Shown one piece after another: positions 26,755 to 33,931 of a stretch of DNA of 64,000 bases. The position numbers were made by a program, and so were the translations under genes. The notes beneath the pieces were generated by a model that saw only the letters and a program-made list of their open reading frames with translations, ran no database searches and was not told the DNA's origin. This DNA comes from Duganella flavida (lineage in GTDB: Bacteria > Pseudomonadota > Gammaproteobacteria > Burkholderiales > Burkholderiaceae_D), in the NCBI RefSeq assembly GCF_009857445.1, contig NZ_WWCN01000011.1:124001-188000 (forward strand). Direction: 5' to 3'. Positions within the stretch are counted from its first letter, which is position 1. Each line of letters starts with the position of its first letter.

Positions 26755-27098
26755 CCGCCGACGCGCTTCGGTTTGTGGCCGAGTTTCGTCAGCTCGGCCA
26801 TCACGCGCTCGCAGTGGTCGCCCTGGATTTCGAGCACACCATCCTTGACGGTGCCGCCGGAACCGCAAGCGCTGCGCAGCTGTTTTCCGAGCGTCGCCAG
26901 TTCGTCGGCAGCCAACGGTAGGCCGCGCACCAGTGTGACGGTCTTGCCGCCACGTCCCTTGGATTCGCGCGACACCTTGATGTTGCCGTCGCCGGCCGGT
27001 TTGGCCTTGGAGGCCGCTTTGCAGGTGCAGTCGCTGAGCGGCTTGCGGCAGTCCGGGCACATGCGGCCCGTTTCGGTGGAGTAGACGAGTGCCATCAT
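26751..27098 (-). CDS. yciH: SUI1/eIF1-like translation factor (YciH family)
   Basis: 115 residues. A Cys-rich N-terminal segment MCPDCRKPLSDCTC (about 12-25) could bind zinc. It is followed by a SUI1/eIF1 domain with VSRESKGRGGKTVTLVRGLP and KQLRSACGSGGTVKDGVLEI. E. coli YciH can influence start-codon fidelity in vitro and has been linked to stress translation. The ATG at 27098 overlaps the stop of the upstream nucleoside hydrolase (TAATG), indicating coupled translation; the adjacent ATG at 27095 could also serve. Confidence 0.88.
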   Translation of the reverse strand: MMALVYSTETGRMCPDCRKPLSDCTCKAASKAKPAGDGNIKVSRESKGRGGKTVTLVRGLPLAADELATLGKQLRSACGSGGTVKDGVLEIQGDHCERVMAELTKLGHKPKRVGG

Positions 27099-28060
27099 TA
27101 ATCTTTCAATAGTCGCGGCATCAGGATGTCGAAGAAACGCTTCTGGTCCGAGGCCAGGCATACGTTGGCGTTCGGTGTGCCGGGCTGCTCGCGCGTGTAG
27201 CCTTCGTTATCGACTACGATCCGTAGTGGCGTGGTTGGACACACGGAAGGATCGATCATCCACGCCACCGGCACCACATCGAACAGGGATGGCATATTGC
27301 TGGACCACGGCTGGTAGGCATCAATCCACTGATGGTAGAGCAGCGCCAGTTGGTCGGTGACCGCAGAGCCGTGGCCGAGCAGGGCATTGCGTTCCACTTC
27401 ATCGAGGCGGATCTGGGTTGAATCCACTGGCATCATCACAATCGGCACGCCGGAGGTGAACAACTTTTGCGCGCTGGCGATATCGGACACGATGTTGTAC
27501 TCCTTGTCGGCCGGGCGGGATGGCACGTACTGCGACTTGCGGTAACCGCTGCGCACCGAGCCTCCCATCATGGCGACCTGTTTCATCTTGCCGAAGGTGG
27601 CGGCGTCGCGTTGGATGGCCACACCGACATTGGTCAGCGGGCCGAGGGCCAGCAGCGTGATCTCGCCCGGCTGGCGCTTGATCTGCTCCAGCATGAAATC
27701 GACCGCATCGATTTTGGCCGGCAACTGGCCGCGCTGCGCATAGCGCGCCTGTGTGAACGGCTGCGGATTGCCGGTAGTGCGGATGCCTTGCGCTACCGGG
27801 ATGCGGCTATGGCCAGTCTCGCGCAGCATGCGTTCCAGCAATTGCGCGCGCAGTGCGGTGTCGCCCCATGCGGTGGTGATGCCGACGATCTCAATCTCAG
27901 GACTTTGCAGCAGCAGGCCGAGGGAGAAGGCGTCGTCGATGTCGTCGCCGATGTCCATGTCGACGATGACCTTTTGCGGCGCGGCCTGCGCCAGCACGGC
28001 GCACGACAGCGCCAGTACGGAAAACAGCCCGCGCAATGGGCGGGCGAACGGGTAAGCCAT
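27098..28060 (-). CDS. Secreted inosine/uridine-type nucleoside hydrolase
   Basis: 320 residues. A signal peptide (FSVLALSCAVLAQA, about 13-26) precedes the nucleoside-hydrolase fold. The calcium-binding N-terminal Asp cluster is seen as VDMDIGDDIDDAFSLGLLL, and the downstream motif LLALGPLTNVGVAI is typical. IUNH enzymes cleave the N-glycosidic bond of ribonucleosides to ribose and base. Most bacterial ones are cytoplasmic, so export here suggests salvage of extracellular nucleosides. It is coupled by a 1-bp overlap to the SUI1 gene downstream. Confidence 0.85.
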   Translation of the reverse strand: MAYPFARPLRGLFSVLALSCAVLAQAAPQKVIVDMDIGDDIDDAFSLGLLLQSPEIEIVGITTAWGDTALRAQLLERMLRETGHSRIPVAQGIRTTGNPQPFTQARYAQRGQLPAKIDAVDFMLEQIKRQPGEITLLALGPLTNVGVAIQRDAATFGKMKQVAMMGGSVRSGYRKSQYVPSRPADKEYNIVSDIASAQKLFTSGVPIVMMPVDSTQIRLDEVERNALLGHGSAVTDQLALLYHQWIDAYQPWSSNMPSLFDVVPVAWMIDPSVCPTTPLRIVVDNEGYTREQPGTPNANVCLASDQKRFFDILMPRLLKD

Positions 28061-28116
28061 GTCTATCCTTGACGCGTTGAAGCGTGGATTTTACAGGATA
28101 CGGTGCCCGGTTGCCG

Positions 28117-28773
28117 TCAGCCGCCGACCAGCGCCATGCGGCGTTTGATGCGCTGGGCTTCGGCAGTGTCTCCGGCTTGTTCGGCGCGTATGGCTTGCAC
28201 GCCCAGCCATGCCAGCAGCGGCCGGCGCCAGCCTTGGGCGGAGGCTGTGTCCACGGCATCTGCCAACAGTTGCGGCGTGGCGTGGCCGGCCCGCAGCAGC
28301 ACGCCGCTGGCGACCAGCCGGGAAAGCGGATCAGTGATGGCTAGCACCGCGCTAGACGCCGCCATGTCGGTGGCGGCGGCGGCCACTGCCCGATGCGCTT
28401 CCGGCAGCAGCGCGATATCCGGCGCGGCTCCGCTGGGCAGGCGGCCAGCGAGGTAGGTGGCGTAGGCGCGGTCGGCGGGGCTGGCGTCGACGGCCACTTT
28501 GTCGTAGACGGCGCAGTCTTCGAATACCAGCGAGGCTACGCGTGCGGCGCAGCGGATCAGTTCCGCGCGAATGATCAGGTCTACTTTGCCGGTGCTGGCC
28601 AGTGCCTCGCGGGCACGCGCCGATTCAGCGGCTTCCACGCGCGCATTGCCTTCCATGTAGGCCGCTGTTGCGCGCTCGATGCTGCTGTGTGCATTCATCT
28701 GCCAGTCTGGCACGGGCGGATTGTTGCCGCAGCCGGCCAGCAGCAACGTGGCGATAACGATGGTCCTCTTCAT
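28117..28773 (-). CDS. Lipoprotein of the MCE/permease operon, function unknown
   Basis: 218 residues starting MKRTIVIATLLLAGCG, a type II signal peptide with lipobox LLAGC (Cys14 or 15). The rest is Ala-rich and predicted helical. The ATG at 28773 overlaps the end of the MCE gene by 4 bp, so it is translationally coupled to it. It does not look like the ABC-transport auxiliary lipoproteins (PqiC/YmbA type) I know, although it occupies the same operon position. It is probably an outer-membrane partner of the MCE system. Confidence 0.65.
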   Translation of the reverse strand: MKRTIVIATLLLAGCGNNPPVPDWQMNAHSSIERATAAYMEGNARVEAAESARAREALASTGKVDLIIRAELIRCAARVASLVFEDCAVYDKVAVDASPADRAYATYLAGRLPSGAAPDIALLPEAHRAVAAAATDMAASSAVLAITDPLSRLVASGVLLRAGHATPQLLADAVDTASAQGWRRPLLAWLGVQAIRAEQAGDTAEAQRIKRRMALVGG

Positions 28774-29738
28774 GGCAATTTGATCTCCATGTCGCGCTTG
28801 AACGGCCACTTGCGGTTGATTTCATTCACTAGCTGCTCCACCCGCCGCAAGCTGCTTTCCACCTCGCCGCGCAACGTACCCAGGTCCTCCGTGGCTTCCT
28901 TGGTATTCGATGCTACTGCCTGCGCCTCGACCAACACTGCATCCATTTTCTTCAGCGAGTTGCGCGCATCAGCCAGCAGACCGTTAAGCTGCCGGATGGT
29001 GGCTTGTGCATCCGTCGCCACACCCGCCGGACCGAAGACCCGCTCGTCGGCGTGGCCGATCAGGCTATCCGCCTTGGCGGCCAGCGCATTTACTGTGACC
29101 AGCAATGTGTTGGCGCGCTCCGTCAACTGCTGCGCGCCTTTGTCGTCGCCGGCGATCAGGCCCATGGCGCCGTGCGGGCCATTGAGCTTGCCGGTCACGC
29201 CGGCCACGTTGGCCAGTGACGCGGCCAGCGCCGAATTCTCCGCCGTCAGGTCGTTCAGGTTTTGCAGCAGATCCCTGGCTGCCGCCAGCAGACGTGGAAT
29301 CTCCGCCGCTGAGTCGCCCACCAGCAGCGTGCGCGCCGCGCCATCTTCCAATGGCGGATCGGCGGGAATGCCGGTGAAAGCGCGCAGCTTGGCGCCGCCC
29401 ACCAGTCCTCGCTCCAACGTGAAGATGCTGGAGCTGCGAAGCCAATGGGCGTCCTGGCGCGGCACATCTACCACCAAGCGCGCCTTGCCTTCCGGGCTCA
29501 ATTCGATGCGCCGCACGCGGCCTATGGGAAAGCCGGCGAAGGTCACGTCCATGCCCACCACCACACCCTCGGAATCGTCGGCCTGCAAGATCAGCGTCTG
29601 CGTCGATTCGAAGGCGCCGCGCGCATACAGCAGATACAGCGCCGAACCAAGCACCAGCGCCACCATCAGCACCAGCAGCACGGCAGCCTTGAATTCGGCA
29701 TTGTGTACCGGTGCGGTTTCATGTTCCTGTTCTGTCAT
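28770..29738 (-). CDS. MlaD/MCE-family substrate-binding protein
   Basis: 322 residues. One N-terminal membrane anchor (VLLVLMVALVLGSALYLLYA, about 20-39) is followed by one MCE domain (about 45-125, with GVVVGMDVTFAGFPIGRV). A long helical C-terminal region (about 150-315) is likely a coiled coil. MCE proteins bind lipids in the periplasm and feed an MlaE permease. The gene lies 1 bp after the MlaE-type permease and overlaps the lipoprotein gene. The expected MlaF-type ATPase gene is not in this operon. Confidence 0.84.
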   Translation of the reverse strand: MTEQEHETAPVHNAEFKAAVLLVLMVALVLGSALYLLYARGAFESTQTLILQADDSEGVVVGMDVTFAGFPIGRVRRIELSPEGKARLVVDVPRQDAHWLRSSSIFTLERGLVGGAKLRAFTGIPADPPLEDGAARTLLVGDSAAEIPRLLAAARDLLQNLNDLTAENSALAASLANVAGVTGKLNGPHGAMGLIAGDDKGAQQLTERANTLLVTVNALAAKADSLIGHADERVFGPAGVATDAQATIRQLNGLLADARNSLKKMDAVLVEAQAVASNTKEATEDLGTLRGEVESSLRRVEQLVNEINRKWPFKRDMEIKLP

Positions 29739-29739
29739 A

Positions 29740-30504
29740 TCAGTAGTAATTCCCCATGAGCGAAGCGACTTCGATCAGCAGCATCAAGCCAAACACCCGG
29801 ACCATGTCCGCCAGACCGTGCGAGATGCGGTTCGAGGTTGCCATCGGTATCAGCCCGACCGCAAAGCTGAAGAATACAATCTTCAGCACCAGTATCAGCG
29901 TGACCGCAGGATTGAACACCTGTCCGACCACGCGCGTGTAGCCGGCCAACGCCCATGGCGTGAAGCCGTACAGCGAAAGATAAGCCAGGATCAGCGTCAG
30001 CACGCAGCTGACTGCCGCCAGCATCCACACCGCAAACACGCCGGCCGCCACGCGCGGGAAAAAATCGCGATGCAGTTCGCCACCGCTGGCAGCACTCGCT
30101 GCATGACGGCTCTGCGCCAGTTCCAGGCCTGCGGGCAGGGTGGTGCGCAAAGCGACGAAGGCGGCGGCGGTCAGGGGAATCAGCTCCAGCACCAGCACGC
30201 GCACCACCATCTCCAGCGCAAAGCGCGACAGGCCGTAGCTCTGCGAGGTCACCACCACAATCCGGATCAGCACCAGGCTCACCAGCGCGGACAGCACGCC
30301 AAACCAGGCCAGGTTGGACACAGTATCCGTCACCAGGTGGCGAGCGAGGATGGGACGCTGCGCGCGACCGTAGCTGGCCGGCGTTAGCGCCATGGAAAAC
30401 ATCAGCACCGCAAAATGCAGCAGCCGCCACCAGCCGTGCAGCGCGGTGACAACGCCTTGGTGCAGTCTTTGCAGGATGCCCGGTGTGGATGCTTGCGTAT
30501 TCAT
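29740..30504 (-). CDS. MlaE-family ABC permease
   Basis: 254 residues with five to six membrane segments and the MlaE fold. A cytosolic amphipathic N-terminus is followed by ALVSLVLIRIVVVTSQSYGL, a coupling region LVLELIPLTAAAFVALRTT and late helices VTLILVLKIVFFSFAVGLIP. It would form the membrane part of a lipid transporter with the MCE protein encoded next. As first gene of the operon it should follow or precede an ATPase gene, but the upstream neighbour is a LysR gene on the same strand and none is present. An ATPase must be supplied from elsewhere. Confidence 0.82.
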   Translation of the reverse strand: MNTQASTPGILQRLHQGVVTALHGWWRLLHFAVLMFSMALTPASYGRAQRPILARHLVTDTVSNLAWFGVLSALVSLVLIRIVVVTSQSYGLSRFALEMVVRVLVLELIPLTAAAFVALRTTLPAGLELAQSRHAASAASGGELHRDFFPRVAAGVFAVWMLAAVSCVLTLILAYLSLYGFTPWALAGYTRVVGQVFNPAVTLILVLKIVFFSFAVGLIPMATSNRISHGLADMVRVFGLMLLIEVASLMGNYY

Positions 30505-30544
30505 GTTGGCATATTAGCACCGCCGCGAATCCGGCGGTCACACG

Positions 30545-31411
30545 CTATTTCTCCGGGAAGCTGGCGATGATGGCGTCGGCCGCCGCGCGTACCCGGGCGC
30601 TGCGGCTTAAATCGCTATGCATCACCAGCCAGGCGTCATACTGGTCCACGCGTTCGGGCCAGATGCGCACCAGCCGCTTGTCGCCGTCGGCCATGTGGCA
30701 TGGCAGTTCGGCCATGCCGATACCTTGCCGCGCCGCTTCCAGCATCGCCATTCCGCTGTTGACCTCTAACGCCACGCGGGCGTTGTGCACCGGTTCGAGG
30801 CAAAGCTTTTCCTGATGACGCGGCGCGACCGAAGCCTGGTAGATGATGATGTCATGGCCTGCCAGACCATTGCCTTGTTGCGGCATGCCTTGCGCCTTCA
30901 GGTAGCCAGGCGTGGCGTACAAACCCATGCTGCGTTTGGCCAGGTGGCGCGAAATCAGGTCAGGGCTGGTCGGTTTGAGCGTGCGCACCGCAAGATCAGC
31001 CTCGCGTCGCGTCAGGCTGGTGATTTCGGTGCCGGTAGTGAGCACGATGCGGATGTCTGGATGCTGCTTGTGCAGCCGCTGCATGGCGCCGATCACGAAG
31101 TGCGCGGCCATCGTGTCCGAGGTGGTGACGCGCACCACGCCGGACAGGCGATTGTCGATGCCCTGCATCTCGCGCTGGAACTGCAGCGCCGCGTGTTCCA
31201 TTTTCTCTGCGGCGTGGACTGCCATTTCACCGGCCGGCGTGGCCATGTAGCCGGACGGCGTACGCAGGAACAGGCGCGCGCCGAGCGAGGTTTCCAGGGC
31301 GTTGAGTCGGCGGCCGACGGTGGCCTGGTCGATATCGAGCGACGCGGCGGCCGAGCGCAGCGTGCCTTTACGGTAGATGGCGAGGAAGATGCGGGCGTTA
31401 TCCCAGTCCAT
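30545..31411 (-). CDS. LysR-family regulator of the adjacent MFS exporter
   Basis: 288 residues beginning MDWDNARIFLAIYRKGTLRS, the standard LysR N-terminus with helix-turn-helix about 16-40. The effector domain includes VRVTTSDTMAAHFVIGAMQR. I start at the ATG at 31411; the frame stays open far upstream but that part overlaps the divergent MFS gene and is not LysR-like. Only 87 bp separate it from the MFS start, and those contain an 18-bp palindrome typical of a LysR operator. It probably controls the exporter; the effector is unknown. Confidence 0.86.
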   Translation of the reverse strand: MDWDNARIFLAIYRKGTLRSAAASLDIDQATVGRRLNALETSLGARLFLRTPSGYMATPAGEMAVHAAEKMEHAALQFQREMQGIDNRLSGVVRVTTSDTMAAHFVIGAMQRLHKQHPDIRIVLTTGTEITSLTRREADLAVRTLKPTSPDLISRHLAKRSMGLYATPGYLKAQGMPQQGNGLAGHDIIIYQASVAPRHQEKLCLEPVHNARVALEVNSGMAMLEAARQGIGMAELPCHMADGDKRLVRIWPERVDQYDAWLVMHSDLSRSARVRAAADAIIASFPEK

Positions 31412-31425
31412 GAGGGGCTCCAGCG

Positions 31426-31443
31426 TGATGCATTTTTGCATCA
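31426..31443. promoter_or_regulatory. 18-bp palindrome, likely LysR operator
   Basis: TGATGCATTTTTGCATCA is a perfect inverted repeat with 7-bp arms and a TTTT centre. A further half-site TGCATCAC lies at 31469-31476, and GTGATGCA begins at 31425. The sites lie between a LysR gene and its divergent MFS gene. Three half-sites, one perfect palindrome plus one extra, match the recognition-plus-activation site plan of LysR regulators. Binding is inferred. Confidence 0.55.
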
Positions 31444-31498
31444 GAGTGCTGATGTTATGCGTATTTACTGCATCACGCAAGCGGCCTACCATGTGCGC

Positions 31499-32884
31499 AT
31501 GAATACATCTACTGTAACGGCGCCGGTTCGCCATGTGCCTCCTTTGTTGATGCTGATGACGCTGGCCATCGGCTTTGTGATGGCGATGATCGATGTCACT
31601 GCGGTGAATACTGCGCTGTCCGACATTTCTGTCAGCCTGTCGGTGCCGCTCACTGGTTTGGTGTGGGTGGTAGACGGCTACACGCTGACTTTTGCCGCGC
31701 TGCTGATGGCGGGTGGCGCGCTGGCTGACCGTTTGGGGCCGAAGGCTGTCTATCAGGGCGGCTTGAGCGTGTTCATACTCGGTTCGATATTGTGTGCGGT
31801 GGCACCGAGCGGTCATGCGCTGATTGCGGCGCGTTTGCTGCAAGGCGCGGGTGCGGCGTTGTTCATGCCGAGTTCTTTGAGTTTGCTGACGCATGCTTAT
31901 GAAGACCAGGCCACGCGGGCGCGCATGCTGGGCACGTGGTCGGCGATTGTCGGCTGTTCGTCTGCGGCGGGGCCGCTGGTGGGCGGTTTGCTGGTGCACG
32001 AATTTGGCTGGCGCAGTGTGTTCTGGGTGAATGTGCCGATTGGGTTGCTGGGCATTGTGCTGACGCAGGTGCTGGCGCCAGCTACGTCGCGGCATGAGCG
32101 CGATTTGTCGATGTGGAGCCATGCGCTGGGCGTGGCGGCGTTGGCTGCGCTGAGTTTTGTGCTGATTGAAGGGCCGGCGCTGGGCTGGACATCGGTGGCG
32201 GTGCTGGGTGCTGCGGTAGTGGCGCTGCTGGCGGCCGTGCTGCTGGTGCGTAGGGAGCGGTCCGGCGCGCATCCTTTACTGCCCAAGGCGTTGTTCGAAA
32301 CGCCGGCGTTTGCGGCGGCGAATGGCGTGGGCTTTTTGATTAATTTTGCGGTGTTTGGGCAGTTGTTCTTATTGAGTTTATTCATTCAGCAGGGTGGGGC
32401 GGATGCGCTGCAGACTGGCATCAAGCTGATACCGATGATGGCGGCTTTCGCGGTGGGTAATTTGACGTCGGGGCGGATTACGTCGCGCGTAGGAACGCGG
32501 CCGCCGATGATGTATGGCTTGATGGCCGGCTTGGCGATGGCGGTATTGATGCTGGTTGGCCTGCGCCCGGATACGCCTTACTGGTTGCTGGTGATGGCGG
32601 CGGTGGTGATGAATGTCGCCATCGGGATTGCGATTCCGGGGATGACGGCGACGGTCATGCTGGTAGCGGGGAAGGAGCACGCTAACAGCGCCGCTGCGGC
32701 GCTGAACGCCAACCGGCAGATCGGTGCGCTGGTTGGCGTGGCGATGATGGGCACTGTGATGCACGTTGCGCCGTCATGGGCAACGCGGCTGCCGATGGCG
32801 TTCACTTTGATCGCAGCGGCGTATGCAGGCGCGTTATGCCTGGTCTACCGCTACGTCAAACCCGCACTGCCACGCGGGGTCTGA
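31499..32884 (+). CDS. MFS transporter, DHA2 (EmrB/QacA) group
   Basis: 461 residues with about 14 hydrophobic segments. The first contains the DHA2 motif IGFVMAMIDVTAVNTALSDI, and the loop 2-3 motif GALADRLGPKAVYQGG and antiporter motif C-like RLLQGAGAALFMPSS follow. This group exports drugs and toxic compounds by proton antiport. I start at the ATG at 31499 (MNTSTVTAPVRH), since the reading frame upstream is the antisense of the LysR gene. The last codons (Arg-Gly-Val-stop) lie in a 30-bp palindrome, so a repeat insertion seems to have set the present C-terminus. Confidence 0.87.
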   Translation: MNTSTVTAPVRHVPPLLMLMTLAIGFVMAMIDVTAVNTALSDISVSLSVPLTGLVWVVDGYTLTFAALLMAGGALADRLGPKAVYQGGLSVFILGSILCAVAPSGHALIAARLLQGAGAALFMPSSLSLLTHAYEDQATRARMLGTWSAIVGCSSAAGPLVGGLLVHEFGWRSVFWVNVPIGLLGIVLTQVLAPATSRHERDLSMWSHALGVAALAALSFVLIEGPALGWTSVAVLGAAVVALLAAVLLVRRERSGAHPLLPKALFETPAFAAANGVGFLINFAVFGQLFLLSLFIQQGGADALQTGIKLIPMMAAFAVGNLTSGRITSRVGTRPPMMYGLMAGLAMAVLMLVGLRPDTPYWLLVMAAVVMNVAIGIAIPGMTATVMLVAGKEHANSAAAALNANRQIGALVGVAMMGTVMHVAPSWATRLPMAFTLIAAAYAGALCLVYRYVKPALPRGV

Positions 32885-32905
32885 CCCCGTACGGGGTCAG
32901 ACCCC
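32876..32905. repeat. Perfect 30-bp palindrome, REP-like (GGGGTCTGACCCC core)
   Basis: The left half (32876-32890) begins GGGGTCTGACCCC and the right half (32891-32905) is its exact reverse complement, with no spacer. It overlaps the stop codon of the MFS gene (32882-32884). A related but longer palindrome with core GGGGTCAGGTCCCCC lies at 53854-53949. Extragenic palindromes of this look are common in betaproteobacteria and often linked to REP-type elements. It could also fold as a terminator between the MFS gene and convergent ribB, though no T-run follows. Confidence 0.7.
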
Positions 32906-32944
32906 TAAGCGGTCAAGCTGGCGTCGTGGCTAAAGCATGTGGGT

Positions 32945-33604
32945 TTAGATGCCGTGCTTTTTACGCCATTCGATCATTTCGGCGATGGTCAGGATAGGCA
33001 TTTGGTGCAGTTCTGCGAAGCGCTCGATATCGGCGCCGCGCATCATGGTGCCGTCCGGGTTCATTAGTTCGCACAGCACGGCCGACGGGTTCAGACCCGC
33101 CATCGTCGACAAATCCACCGAACCTTCGGTGTGGCCTTTGCGCGCCAATACGCCGCCCGGCGTCGCACGTAATGGGAACACGTGGCCCGGATGTACCAGG
33201 TCCGACGGCTTGGCATTGGCCGCCGTCGCTGCGCGGATGGTGGTTACGCGGTCGGCAGCCGACACGCCAGTGGTCACGCCTTCGCGCGCTTCGATCGACA
33301 CCGTGAACGGCGTGCCATAGCGGCTGCCGTTATTCGCGGCCATCATCGGCAATTCCAGTTCACGCACTTTGTCTGCGCTCAGGCACAGGCACACGATGCC
33401 GCTGCATTCGCGGATCATCATGGCCATCGTTTGCACGGTTATTTTTTCAGCGGCGACGATCAGGTCCGCTTCGTTCTCACGGTCGAAATCATCAAGCAAG
33501 ATGACCGGCACGCCGGCGCGCATGGCTTGCAGCGCCGCGTGGATGCGGCCTTCCAGATCATCGGATACGATGGAGTAGGGGGATACTGCGGTTTGGTCCA
33601 GCAT
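32945..33604 (-). CDS. ribB: 3,4-dihydroxy-2-butanone-4-phosphate synthase
   Basis: 219 residues, the length of monofunctional RibB (E. coli 217), with no GTP cyclohydrolase II domain. Active-site segments are DDFDRENEADLIVAAEKIT (about 40-58), the loop GSRYGTPFTVSIEAREGVTTG, and RKGHTEGSVDLSTMAGL. The enzyme converts ribulose 5-phosphate to the four-carbon precursor of riboflavin. Start at 33604 is set by AAGGAGCG 5 bp upstream. An FMN riboswitch lies 100-225 nt before the start on the same strand, so expression should fall when FMN is plentiful. Confidence 0.94.
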   Translation of the reverse strand: MLDQTAVSPYSIVSDDLEGRIHAALQAMRAGVPVILLDDFDRENEADLIVAAEKITVQTMAMMIRECSGIVCLCLSADKVRELELPMMAANNGSRYGTPFTVSIEAREGVTTGVSAADRVTTIRAATAANAKPSDLVHPGHVFPLRATPGGVLARKGHTEGSVDLSTMAGLNPSAVLCELMNPDGTMMRGADIERFAELHQMPILTIAEMIEWRKKHGI

Positions 33605-33703
33605 AGTGAAACGCTCCTTGTAAAAGTCAGGAACGCGACAGGGCAAGCGAATACGCGCAGCCAGCCGCGCCAAAATGGCGAGCAGGATGCGTTCAAGCGC
33701 ACA
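33605..33703 (-). other. Spacer between FMN riboswitch and ribB
   Basis: This 99-nt leader, part of a 327-bp gap (33605-33931), contains the ribB ribosome-binding site AAGGAGCG and a small hairpin CGCCA-TTT-TGGCG (about 33669-33681). It is the probable expression platform. I see no long T-run after a stem, so control of translation initiation seems likelier than termination, but I could not fold it. Confidence 0.4.
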
Positions 33704-33830
33704 TCTTCTTTCATCCGGACTTTAACCGTCGGCCCTGGAATTACACCAGATCTGCGCATTACTGCGCTCGCGGGCTTAGTTGGGTAACTTTACCGCCGGT
33801 GGGGAATTACACCCCGCCCCGAAGACGTTG
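33704..33830 (-). ncRNA. FMN riboswitch (RFN element) of ribB
   Basis: On the minus strand the element opens near 33830 with CTTCGGGGCGGGGTGTAATT and continues CCCCACCGGCGGTAAAGTTA. It then has AGCCCGCGAGCG, the block GGTGTAATTCCAGGGCCGAC and closes with GGTTAAAGTCCGGATGAAAG near 33706. These are the hallmark conserved blocks of the RFN aptamer in the right order. The variable stem after AGCCCGCGAGC is short. It lies directly upstream of ribB, the classic target, and binds FMN to repress it. Confidence 0.95.
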
Positions 33831-33931
33831 TTAGTACCTGCCAGGCGGCAGGCAGCAAGGATTCTAGCCTAAATTGAGAAATTCGGTGTATGGTAGCTAT
33901 TCTCTAAAATTCCAAGTATCCGGAGACGAAG

